64,000 bases of DNA from Actinomyces sp. (lineage in GTDB: Bacteria; Actinomycetota; Actinomycetes; Actinomycetales; Actinomycetaceae), in the NCBI RefSeq assembly GCF_029851875.1, contig NZ_JARKVC010000032.1, forward strand, positions 1 to 64,000, written 5' to 3'. Numbering within the stretch: the stretch's first letter is position 1; each line of letters starts with the position of its first letter. The notes under the pieces were generated by a model, which was not told the DNA's origin, did not search any database, and saw nothing but the letters and a program-made list of their open reading frames with translations. This document shows, in pieces, positions 56,773-64,000 of the stretch. Made by a program: the position numbers and the translations under genes.

Positions 56773-56816
56773 CACCTCGCCTACCAGCCTGCTCACGCGG
56801 GCTGGTAGGCGAGGTG
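56773..56816 (-). terminator. Terminator of the TM2 gene
   Basis: Perfect 17-bp inverted repeat CACCTCGCCTACCAGCC / GGCTGGTAGGCGAGGTG with a 10-nt loop, about 50 bp past the TM2 stop on the minus strand. Confidence 0.65.
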
Positions 56817-56867
56817 GGAGGAGACAGGCAGGCACCGCCGTCGTCCTTGCGACGGCAAGCGGGCATC

Positions 56868-57293
56868 TCAGCGCAGCGAGCCGTCCTTGGACACGAGGAT
56901 CATGATGAACTCGACAAAGGCCCACAGGCCGTTGACGGCGATGAGCAGGTAGGCCGTGAGCAAGACACCGCCGGCCCTGAGCGCGTCAGAGTCGGCGATC
57001 TGACCGGAGGCGTCGGCGTGCGAGGCCGCCATGGCCACAGCGGCGACGATCAGCACGATCGTCAGGACCACGAGGGCAAGGTGGCCTGCACCCCGCTTCA
57101 TCTGGCCCCGGTAGAAGCTGTGCGCGCCGACCCCGCCCAGGAAGAAGGCGAGCAGCGCCGCCGCGGTCTTGGACTTGGCGTTCGGGTTGTAGGGCTGCTG
57201 GCCGTAGGCCGGCGGGTAGCCCTGCTGTCCGTAAGGCTGCTGCGGCTGGCCGTAGGGCTGGGCAGAGTTCTGGGGGTAGGAGGGCTGAGCCAT
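56868..57293 (-). CDS. TM2-domain membrane protein
   Basis: A 141-aa protein. A Tyr/Gln/Pro-rich N-terminus with YGQPQQPYGQQGYPPAYGQQ repeats is followed by the TM2 domain: KSKTAAALLAFFLGGVGAHSFYRGQ and a second and third membrane helix. The ATG at 57293 is chosen because AAAGGAAA precedes it; an upstream ATG at 57311 overlaps that site. Function of TM2 proteins in bacteria is not known. Confidence 0.85.
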   Translation of the reverse strand: MAQPSYPQNSAQPYGQPQQPYGQQGYPPAYGQQPYNPNAKSKTAAALLAFFLGGVGAHSFYRGQMKRGAGHLALVVLTIVLIVAAVAMAASHADASGQIADSDALRAGGVLLTAYLLIAVNGLWAFVEFIMILVSKDGSLR

Positions 57294-57479
57294 CACGTTT
57301 CCTTTGTTCATCAGGACCAGGGCACGGGAGTCGGCGCACCAGCCGTGACAAGCTCACCGCGGCACGGCCCCACCCGCGAGAACGATTATGGAGGCCCCGG
57401 ATCAGCAATCCGGACAGCTACGTGCGACACGCTCACTCAAAGTGCTGCGAGTCACACAAAAGAGGGGCAGGATCGGGAC

Positions 57480-58910
57480 ATGAGAACTATCGACGTCGCA
57501 CCCCTGCCCCTGTCGGACCTGGAGAGCCACCTCGACGAGGTCGCGATCCGCCGTCTGTACGACGGCGTCGCCGCAGCCCACGGACTGCTGGACGGCCGCA
57601 CCGTGTGGACCGTGACGCCGTCGGCCGCCGCGGAGGCAGGACCGGCCCAGACCGTGGCCCCGCTGGTCGGCTACGCGCGCGGGCTGGGCATTGACGCCCG
57701 GTGGCTCACGCTTGACGCCCCCGCCGAGTTCCTGACCGTCACCGCGCGGCTCAACGCCGCCCTCCACGGCTCGCACGGCGACGGGGGCAAGCTCGCCGAC
57801 AAGCAGCGGGACCTCTACGAGCACGTCCTGGCCTCCAACGCCGAGAACGTGGTGGAGGACGTGCGCGAGGGGGACGTCGTCATCCTCCACGACCCAGCCA
57901 CCGCCGGGCTCTCCCGTGCCTTCCACCAGGCCGGGGCGACCGTCGTCTGGCGGTGCCACGTGGGCGCGACCGACGCCGGCGAGGAGGGGCAGCGGGCCTG
58001 GGCCTTCCTCGACCGCTACCTCGAGGACGCCGACCTCGTCGTCGCCTCGCGCGCGGAGTACCTGCCGCCCTACGCCGAGGAGGAGCGCTGCGCCGTCGTC
58101 GCCCCCTCGATCAACCCCGACTCCCCCAAGAACCGCGTGCTCGACATGGACGAGGCCGCCTCGGTAGTGCGCCTGACCGGGTTCTTTGACGGGCAGCCGC
58201 CCTTCGACGCCGTTCCCTTCATCCGCGAGGACGGTCGGCCGGACGCCTTCCGGGGCCTGGGCGAGGACGCCCCGAGCGGGCCCGCCGCCGGCGCGCCCGT
58301 ACCCGAGGGCGCCAAGGTGGTGACCCAGGTCCAGCGCTGGGACCCGCTCAAGGGCGGTCTGGAGCTCATCGAGGCCTTCGCCTCCCAGATCGAGACCCTG
58401 CCGAGCGACGCGCACCTGGTCCTGGCTGGGCCCACGCCCGATCCTGCGCGCGAGCCCGGTGCCGCGCGGACCCTGGAGGAGATCACGGAACGGGTCTCTA
58501 CCCTGCCGGAGTCCGTGGCCTGCCGGATCCACGTGCTCGTCATCCCTGCCTCGGACCGTGAGGTCAACGCGACGATCGTCAACGCCCTGCAGCGGGTGAG
58601 CGCGGTGGTCACGCAGCGCTCGCGCGTGGAGGCCTTCGGGCTGACGGTGGCTGAGGCGATGTGGAAGAAGGCTGCCGTGGTAGGTAGCGCGGTCGGCGGC
58701 ATCCAGGACCAGATCAAGGACGGGGTCTCCGGCGTGCTGGTGGCGGCTGACGACGCTGCCGGGTGGGCCGAGGCCGTGCGTGACCTGCTGCTGTTCAGCG
58801 AGCGGGCGCGCGAGATGGGGGAGGAGGCGCACGAGGCGGTGCGCCGGGACTACCTGCCTGATCGTCACCTCATGGAGGTTTTCAACGTCATCGCCCAGGC
58901 CGCAGTCTGA
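57480..58910 (+). CDS. Trehalose-synthase-like glycosyltransferase (TreT type)
   Basis: A 476-aa GT4 enzyme resembling actinobacterial trehalose glycosyltransferring synthase. Motifs: TVWTVTPSAAAEAGPAQTVA, VILHDPATAGLSRAF, VTQVQRWDPLKGGLELIEAF and QRSRVEAFGLTVAEAMWKKAAVVGSAVGGI, which holds the donor-binding glutamates. It would join a nucleotide-glucose to glucose. The ATG at 57480 fits the family N-terminus; a much longer frame upstream crosses purL on the other strand and is spurious. Single gene, divergent from the TM2 gene. Confidence 0.85.
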   Translation: MRTIDVAPLPLSDLESHLDEVAIRRLYDGVAAAHGLLDGRTVWTVTPSAAAEAGPAQTVAPLVGYARGLGIDARWLTLDAPAEFLTVTARLNAALHGSHGDGGKLADKQRDLYEHVLASNAENVVEDVREGDVVILHDPATAGLSRAFHQAGATVVWRCHVGATDAGEEGQRAWAFLDRYLEDADLVVASRAEYLPPYAEEERCAVVAPSINPDSPKNRVLDMDEAASVVRLTGFFDGQPPFDAVPFIREDGRPDAFRGLGEDAPSGPAAGAPVPEGAKVVTQVQRWDPLKGGLELIEAFASQIETLPSDAHLVLAGPTPDPAREPGAARTLEEITERVSTLPESVACRIHVLVIPASDREVNATIVNALQRVSAVVTQRSRVEAFGLTVAEAMWKKAAVVGSAVGGIQDQIKDGVSGVLVAADDAAGWAEAVRDLLLFSERAREMGEEAHEAVRRDYLPDRHLMEVFNVIAQAAV

Positions 58911-59334
58911 GCGGGTGCGCGGGAGGCACGGCGGGCACGCAGGCACGGGCGTGCGGGTGCATGCAGTCTGAGCGGGCGGCGCAGGCGTTCAGGTGTGCGG
59001 GTGCGCAAGCCTGGTCTGGGGTTCCCCTCGGCTCTCGTCGTTTGAGGCCCGCAACCGTCCGCACCCACCTGCCCAGCCCCACACATCCCTCGCTTCAGGC
59101 TCTGAACAGTCGATCCCCGCACCCACCGCAACCAAGCCGACTGTTCCCAGCCTGAAACGACGACCCTGACCAGCCCTGGACACCCAAACCGACTGTCCAG
59201 GGCCTGAACCGACGTCGTCATCACAGACGCGCGCACTGGCCCGGGCTCCACAGGCAGCTCCCATGACACCCCTGTCCACAGCCCTCGCCATGCACCTTGG
59301 CATTCCCGCCCCACCGCGTTGCACGCTGGGGCAC
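58911..59334. other. Gap with palindromic repeat copy A
   Basis: About 420 bp. The left part holds a repeated GCAGTCTGAGCGGG (end of the TreT-like gene and again near 58965). The rest is repeat copy A, described separately. No gene. Confidence 0.6.
59094..59208. repeat. Palindromic interspersed repeat, copy A
   Basis: Arms TTCAGGCTCTGAACAGTCG (59094-59112) and CGACTGTTCCCAGCCTGAA (59138-59156) pair at 17 of 19 positions around a 25-nt C/A-rich loop, followed by a further partial arm (GACTGTCCAGGGCCTGAA, to 59208). Copy B lies 1.3 kb to the right, on the other side of the broken AbiEi-like gene. Confidence 0.75.
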
Positions 59335-60365
59335 ATGAGCAGCGTTCCGCCTCCTCCAGCAGTGCCGCAGCTGACCTTGACCACCCTGCGCGACGACGCA
59401 CGAGCGATTGTCGAGACCGGCGCGGTCAAGATCATGCGCGGCGTCTATCTCCACCCCGAGCCGAAGCTCGCACCGTGGGAACAGCGTCGCGAGGCAACAC
59501 TCGCACGGGCGGCAGCCGCGCTGCACACACCCGTCCGCCGTGTGCCTGACACACGAGGCTGCAGCAGTCGCGCACGGATACACCTGTCTGGCGGCAGAGC
59601 CCGACATTCGTATCGCCGTCCCGAAGGTCCCCACCGGCGGTCGACGTCTCCTACCTACGCTGACATACACCGCTGAGGACGGTCGCACGTTCCACGGGCG
59701 GGAGGTCTCACTCGTGCGAAGCACGCGGCTTCCTCGGTCAGATGAGATCGAGGTCGTCGGCGGCCTCAGAGTGACCAGCCCGGCCCTCACCGCACTGGAC
59801 TGCGCCTGTGACCTGCCAGCGCGCGAGGCGATCTGCGTCGTGGACTCCATCTTCCGCAAGATCTGCGAGGCGGATCGGTTCACACGCACCTGATCTCGGG
59901 CCAACACCCGAGGAGCTGCGCGCCACGCTCCTGACCATGCTGGAGCGTTACCCACGACGTCCTGGCCTCCGTCGTGCGCGCGCGGTCCTCGCCATCGCGA
60001 GCCCGTTCTCAGAGTCCCCAGGTGAGAGCATCCTGCGGTGGGCCGTACACGCGGCTGGTTTGCCCATGGCTGTCCCTCAGCTGTGCTGGCAGGGTCGGGA
60101 GGACTCGACGACCTTCTTCCTTGACCTGGGCTGGGAGGCACACAAGCTAGGACTGGAGTTTGACGGTTATGCCAAGTACGGCCAGGCCAAGGACCTCCGT
60201 GCCGAGAAGTCTCGCGAGATGCGGCTACACCGCGATGGGTGGCGCATCGAGCGCTTTGAGTGGTCAGAGCTCAAGAAGCCACACGAGCTCACTGCCCGTC
60301 TGACATCTTTGTTCCCTGCCGACGTCGTGCGCAACGCGCGCCCGGTCCGGGACCTGTGGCTCTAG
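59335..60365 (+). pseudogene. AbiEi-like antitoxin/endonuclease-fold protein, two frameshifts
   Basis: The three reading frames join into one protein typical of actinobacterial proteins annotated as type IV toxin-antitoxin AbiEi family antitoxin. Part one (MSSVPPPPAVPQLTLTTLRD, then MRGVYLHPE) is a winged-helix-like N-terminus. The frame shifts near 59530 to LTHEAAAVAHGYTCLAAEPD and PALTALDCACDLPAREAI, then again near 59885 to LGPTPEELRATLL and a C-terminal part with LGLEFDGYAKYG and EKSREMRLHRDGWRIERFEW, which resembles DUF559/Vsr-type nuclease folds. Both shifts are by one base. No AbiEii-type toxin gene is nearby. Confidence 0.72.
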
Positions 60366-60457
60366 GCCTGAAGTGACGGCCCGGACGCACCTGGGCCCCT
60401 GCCGCCTCAGGCCCCAAACCCTCCACGCCCACCCCACCGGCCACACAGCCCCCTCGC

Positions 60458-60520
60458 TTCAGGCCCGCAACAGTCAATCCCCACGCCCACCGCAACCACA
60501 CCGACTGTTCCCGGCCTAAA
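60458..60520. repeat. Palindromic interspersed repeat, copy B
   Basis: Arms TTCAGGCCCGCAACAGTC (60458-60475) and GACTGTTCCCGGCCTAAA (60503-60520), 15 of 18 paired, loop nearly the same as in copy A (CCCACCGCAACCA shared). Diverged similarity to copy A continues on both sides. Confidence 0.75.
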
Positions 60521-60623
60521 GCGACAACCCGCCCCGACCCAGGACACCCACACCGACAGTCCACGACCTAAAGCGACACGCTGGACGCGCCTAGGAACCG
60601 GGCAGACGCAATCACCAGCACAC

Positions 60624-60657
60624 TTATCCACAGATTCTGTCCACAGCCTTGTGCACA
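60624..60657 (+). promoter_or_regulatory. Cluster of three DnaA-box-like sites
   Basis: TTATCCACA (60624-60632) is a perfect box; CTGTCCACA (60637-60645) differs at one base; TTGTGCACA (60649-60657) fits TTNTNCACA. All are in the same orientation about 12-13 bp apart. Confidence 0.5.
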
Positions 60658-61010
60658 GAATCCCCAGAGCGGGGAAATGACGCCACTCGCCTTGTGGCTA
60701 CCGGCCGACGACCCACCCGACCCCACCCGGAGACCCCGTCGGGCGCGCCACACACCTCACCCGCGCCGCTATTACCTACGATTCTCAACCACGTCAAATC
60801 GTTGAAATGGCGCGGTTCTCCTCAGCGAAATACGCCTCGGCACATCACTACCCTCCGCACTGGCGACTCTCGATCCTTGTAACGACGCCAAGATCCATAG
60901 ACCGCCGGAAGCACCTAGGACGATCGTCTCCTCACCTGCCGTTCGGGGTCGATGCTGAGGACTTTCCCACAGCACATGTGGACGACTGTGGACTATCTGT
61001 GACGATGCTG

Positions 61011-62162
61011 CTACTTCGTCGTCCGTACGGCCGTGTCGAGAACCAGAGAGGCGGCCCCCAAGGCTGCCGCGGTCCCTGAGCTGGGCGACAGGCGGATCTC
61101 CATCGGCCCGCGAACGCCCGCACCAAAGCGCAGTGCCAGCTCCTCCTCCAGCACCGGCAGGTAGAAGGCCCCAGCGGCGCCCGCGCTCGGTCCGGTGAGC
61201 ACCACCGTCGCCACGTCCAGGACGTTGACCACCGAGCGCACCGCTACCGCCAGCGCCCGCGCCGACTCGGCCAGCAGCCCCTGCGCCGCCAGGTCTCCGG
61301 CCTGCGCCGCACGCGCCACAGCCGCAAAGTCCGCCTCGACGCTCCCGCGCGCACCGGGCTGGGGCCCGAGCCCCGCGGAGCACGCCAGGCTCTCCTGGGC
61401 ACCAGCCCGCCTGACCACGGACACCGGCCCGCCCACAGCCTCCAGACAGCCGCGCGCGCCGCACGAGCACACTGGCCCAGCCAGCTCTACGCACACGTGG
61501 CCGAGCTCACCCTCGCCCTGGTTGACTCCGCGCTGCAGCCGGCCGCCAGCCAGGTAGCCGCTACCGATCCCAGCCCCCAGGTAGACCACGAGCGCGTCAT
61601 CGGTACTGCCGGCCGGCGAGACCCACCACTCCCCCACTGCCGCCGCCGAGGCGTCGTTGTCAAACAGGACCGGCAGCCCCAGGACGCTGGTCTGTCGCGC
61701 CTGCTGACTCGCCAGGATCTCCGCGCGCACCGAGTCGGAGCCGACGACGCCAACCCCCAGCACCCGCTCGCGCGGCACCCCAGCACCCGTGAGAAGCTCG
61801 TCAACCGCCTGCGCCAGCGCCTGTAACCACTGGCTGCTGCCCAGGTCGCACGGGCGCCGCGTTCGCGCCACCACCGCCCCCAGGAGGTTGGCGAGAACCA
61901 GCACCATGTCGCACCGGGTGAGGTGGACGCCGACGGCGTAGCGCGCGTCAGGCACGACCTGGACGAAGGTGCGGGGCTTGCCGCCCGTCGAGCGCGCACG
62001 GCCGCTCTCCTCGACCAGACCCTCCTCCATCAGATGGCGTACCAGGGTGGAGATGGTGGCGCCAGTCAGGCCGGTGCGCTCGGCCAGGCCCGCACGCGAT
62101 GCCCGCCCCGAGGCGCGCACGAGGTCAAAGACGAGCGCCCTGGTGTCCACGCCCCTGGCCAT
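61011..62162 (-). CDS. ROK-family transcriptional regulator
   Basis: A 383-aa regulator. The N-terminal winged helix (AGLAERTGLTGATISTLVRHLMEEGLV) is followed by a sugar-kinase-like ROK domain with VLFDNDASAAAVGEWW, VVYLGAGIGSGYLAGG, the ROK signature GELGHVCVELAGPVCSCGARGCLEAVGG with the zinc-binding cysteines. It is divergent from the LacI-type sensor gene and probably controls the glycan-degrading genes to the right. The ATP-binding residues look partly retained, so kinase activity cannot be excluded. Confidence 0.92.
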   Translation of the reverse strand: MARGVDTRALVFDLVRASGRASRAGLAERTGLTGATISTLVRHLMEEGLVEESGRARSTGGKPRTFVQVVPDARYAVGVHLTRCDMVLVLANLLGAVVARTRRPCDLGSSQWLQALAQAVDELLTGAGVPRERVLGVGVVGSDSVRAEILASQQARQTSVLGLPVLFDNDASAAAVGEWWVSPAGSTDDALVVYLGAGIGSGYLAGGRLQRGVNQGEGELGHVCVELAGPVCSCGARGCLEAVGGPVSVVRRAGAQESLACSAGLGPQPGARGSVEADFAAVARAAQAGDLAAQGLLAESARALAVAVRSVVNVLDVATVVLTGPSAGAAGAFYLPVLEEELALRFGAGVRGPMEIRLSPSSGTAAALGAASLVLDTAVRTTK

Positions 62163-62339
62163 CGTCCCTCCCTCATCGTGTCCGTGGACCCTAGCGCCGG
62201 CACCTGTGCTGGTGCCAGCGCGGGCCCGACCCTGTCACCGGTTAGTCACAGCGCGCTCTAGACTGACCAGGCGCCCGCTGCAGTGCAAGGATCGCACTCA
62301 TCAGGCCCCGCCTGCACCCTCAACGCCCAAGGAGCACCC

Positions 62340-63188
62340 ATGGCGACCGCGACCCACCGCTGGGGCATGGTGCTGGACCGGCCTCGCGGCCTGTACACCG
62401 CCGAGTCCTACTACGCCGAGGTCACCGACGGCATCGAGGAGGTCCTGCACGAGACCGCCGTGACCTTCTTCCTCCACCAGGTCTCCAGCATGGAGGAGGA
62501 GATCGCCGCCTACCAGCGTTGGGCCCGTGAGCGCTTCGTGGACGGCGTCATCATCGTGGACCTGGTCGACGACGACCCCCGCCCACCGCTGCTGGAGCGC
62601 CTGGGACTGCGCGCCCTGTACGCCGGAGCCGACACTCCGCCGTCGGGCTCTAGCGCCCTGACAAGTAAGAACGCTGAGTGGACCCGCACCGTCCTCACTC
62701 CCCTGGTCCAGGCCGGCCACCATCACATCGCGCGCGTGAGCGGCCCCGCGAGGCTGGTTCACACCCGCGTGCGCACCGAGGCCGCCGGAAGCTTTGCCAG
62801 CGAGCACGGCGTGGAGCTGACGACGCTCGAGGGCGACTACTCCGCCGCCTCCGGCCGGGAGGCGACTCGTGCCCTGCTGCAGCTCGATCCGAGGCCCACC
62901 GCCATCATCTATGACAACGACACCATGGCCCTGGCCGGTATCGCCACCGCGCGCGAGATGGGCGTCCCGGTCCCCGAGCAGCTGAGCGTAGCCGCCTGGG
63001 ACGACTCGCTGTCCTGCCGTCTCGCGCACCCGCCGGTGGCTGCGCTGACGGACAACTCCCACGAGCTCGGCCGCCTCATCGCCCAGGCGCTGCTGCTCCT
63101 GGACGAGGGCGAGACCCGCGTCCTCCTGCCGCACCCGCAGCGACGCTGGCTGGCCAGAGGCTCGGTGGGGCCGGTGGCGTCTCGGTGA
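62340..63188 (+). CDS. LacI-type sensor domain protein without a DNA-binding domain
   Basis: A 282-aa protein that matches the sensor half of LacI repressors: RWGMVLDRPRGLYTAESYYA, FVDGVIIVDLVDDDP, HHHIARVSGPARLVHTRVRTE, AIIYDNDTMALAGIATAREM and VPVPEQLSVAAWDDSLSC. The normal N-terminal helix-turn-helix of about 60 residues is absent and no upstream frame encodes one. AAGGAG precedes the ATG at 62340. It could bind the same sugar as a regulator and modulate it, or be the remains of a repressor. Confidence 0.82.
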   Translation: MATATHRWGMVLDRPRGLYTAESYYAEVTDGIEEVLHETAVTFFLHQVSSMEEEIAAYQRWARERFVDGVIIVDLVDDDPRPPLLERLGLRALYAGADTPPSGSSALTSKNAEWTRTVLTPLVQAGHHHIARVSGPARLVHTRVRTEAAGSFASEHGVELTTLEGDYSAASGREATRALLQLDPRPTAIIYDNDTMALAGIATAREMGVPVPEQLSVAAWDDSLSCRLAHPPVAALTDNSHELGRLIAQALLLLDEGETRVLLPHPQRRWLARGSVGPVASR

Positions 63189-63230
63189 GGACGGCGTCGC
63201 CCGCCGCCTTCCACGACACCACCGGCTGGC

Positions 63231-64000
63231 TCAGCCGGCCAGGTCGTTGGCGCTGCGCAGCACCGGCCAGGAGCCGAGCACCGAGGGATCGTCCAGTTCC
63301 GGGCCCCGGACGGTGAAGGTCGCCGTCTCACCGGGCAGGAGGGTGACCAGCATGTCGTCGACGACGGCGCCGGGCAGCACCTCATCGGCCGTCAGCGCGA
63401 GGTCACGCAGCAGGACCTGCGCCGTCACCTCGACCCGGTAGCCGTCCTCGACCCGGTCCACCGCTACCTGCGCCTGGGGCGCCGGGAGCCCGGCCTCGCG
63501 GTCGGTGGAGGTGAACCACACGGCCCGTCGCACGCCGTCGGCCTCGGCCACGAGGAAGCCGTCCGCCTCCAGCGGCGCCGCCACGAGGACGGCCGTCGAG
63601 GAGGCCGGCGCCGTGCTGAGATCCAGCGTCTCCCAGACCACCTCACCGCCGTGGCGCGACCCGCGACCGAGGCGAACCTGGGCGTTCCAGGGCTGGCGCA
63701 GGTTGTTGACCGCCGCCAGGCGCACCTGCCCCGGCCCTGCTGGCTGGAGCACGAGCATCCGCTCCTCGTGGGCGTGACGCATGGCGTACCAGCCGGGCTT
63801 GCGCACACCGGCGCTGTCCACCACAGCCCAGGAGATGACCGGCCAGCAGTCGTTGAGCTGCCAGATCACCGAGCCGGTGCACAGCGGCTGGATGGAGCGG
63901 AAGTGGCTGATGCCAAAGTGGAGGGCCCGGGCCTGGTTGAGCTGGGTGGCCCAGTGCCAGCGGCGGAAGTCGGCCGGCTCAGTGAGGTGGTTGTCGATGC
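63231..64000 (-). CDS. Beta-mannosidase (GH2), C-terminal part
   Basis: The frame is open from the right edge of the window to the stop at 63231, about 256 codons; the start lies outside. The motif IWQLNDCWPVISWAVVDSAG with RKPGWYAMR is characteristic of the end of the GH2 catalytic barrel in beta-mannosidases, followed by beta-sandwich domains. The catalytic glutamates are outside the window. It is convergent with the sensor gene, 42 bp away. Together with the ROK regulator it suggests use of mannose-containing host or plant glycans. Confidence 0.9.
   Translation of the reverse strand, partial: IDNHLTEPADFRRWHWATQLNQARALHFGISHFRSIQPLCTGSVIWQLNDCWPVISWAVVDSAGVRKPGWYAMRHAHEERMLVLQPAGPGQVRLAAVNNLRQPWNAQVRLGRGSRHGGEVVWETLDLSTAPASSTAVLVAAPLEADGFLVAEADGVRRAVWFTSTDREAGLPAPQAQVAVDRVEDGYRVEVTAQVLLRDLALTADEVLPGAVVDDMLVTLLPGETATFTVRGPELDDPSVLGSWPVLRSANDLAG

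Larger units (their letters stand above)
60366..61010. other. Gap with repeat copy B and DnaA-box-like sites
   Basis: About 645 bp with no credible gene. It contains repeat copy B in its first 200 bp, three DnaA-box-like 9-mers at 60624-60657 and two more on the other strand at 60977-60995. Confidence 0.6.

Noticed and set aside
54537..57479. A very long plus-strand open frame ahead of the TreT-like gene
   Set aside because: It mirrors purL on the other strand; the absence of stops is a result of high GC. The real gene starts at 57480 with the family N-terminus.
60624..60657. Chromosomal origin oriC
   Set aside because: DnaA boxes alone are not enough; dnaA, dnaN and rpmH are absent and there is no AT-rich unwinding region.

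Overview
The window is high-GC DNA with dense, overlapping genes. Tat-type signals, LPXTG-like sorting signals, DUF3073, DUF3618 and sterol-carrier proteins, and LytR-CpsA-Psr all point to an Actinomycetota chromosome, most likely an Actinomyces or Schaalia relative (Actinomycetaceae). The species assignment is inference; no rRNA is present.

Layout. (1) 0-4.7 kb: a beta-glucoside utilisation operon with two ABC sugar permeases, a GH1 beta-glucosidase and a LacI repressor; the order resembles the cellobiose ceb/bgl locus of other actinobacteria. (2) 4.7-5.7 kb: a repeat-rich gap with a 78-nt near-perfect palindrome, then a Glu-Asp-Phe tRNA array on the minus strand. (3) 5.8-12.4 kb: accessory DNA with a zincin-like metallopeptidase, a frameshifted GH3 gene, a decayed membrane-protein gene, and three small Tat-exported proteins with no recognised function, two of them paralogues. 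(4) 12.4-17.3 kb: a wall-anchored extracellular nuclease, a holin-like/DUF3618 operon and DUF3073. (5) 17.4-22.5 kb: an AT-richer insert with an acyltransferase and three glycosyltransferases. (6) 22.6-30.1 kb: purM, purF, a sterol-carrier-like protein, a wall-anchored 5'-nucleotidase and gdhA. (7) 30.3-53.7 kb: a large exopolysaccharide/glycoconjugate locus. (8) 54.2-58.9 kb: purL, a TM2 protein and a TreT-like glycosyltransferase. (9) 59-64 kb: a broken AbiEi-like gene between two copies of a palindromic repeat, a DnaA-box cluster, a ROK regulator, an HTH-less LacI-type sensor and the 3' part of a beta-mannosidase.

How the exopolysaccharide locus probably works. The polyprenyl-phosphate sugar transferase (50.4 kb) starts the lipid-linked glycan. 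At least six glycosyltransferases extend it. A cytidylyltransferase and a CBS-NeuB-SAF-TIM-barrel fusion protein make and activate a nonulosonic (sialic-type) acid. An ABC exporter is the likely flippase, a Wzy-like protein the polymerase, a PAP2 phosphatase recycles the carrier, and the LCP protein may attach the polymer to the wall. Control is probably by a BY-kinase with its tyrosine phosphatase. An HPr-kinase-like protein, a PqqD-like protein and a nucleotidyltransferase of unknown role are interleaved with these genes.

The most notable observations are a ten-cytosine tract right after the start codon of the 30.3 kb glycosyltransferase, which puts the gene out of frame by one base and looks like a phase-variation switch; the NeuB fusion with its candidate transferase; and the HPr-kinase-like/PqqD/nucleotidyltransferase set.
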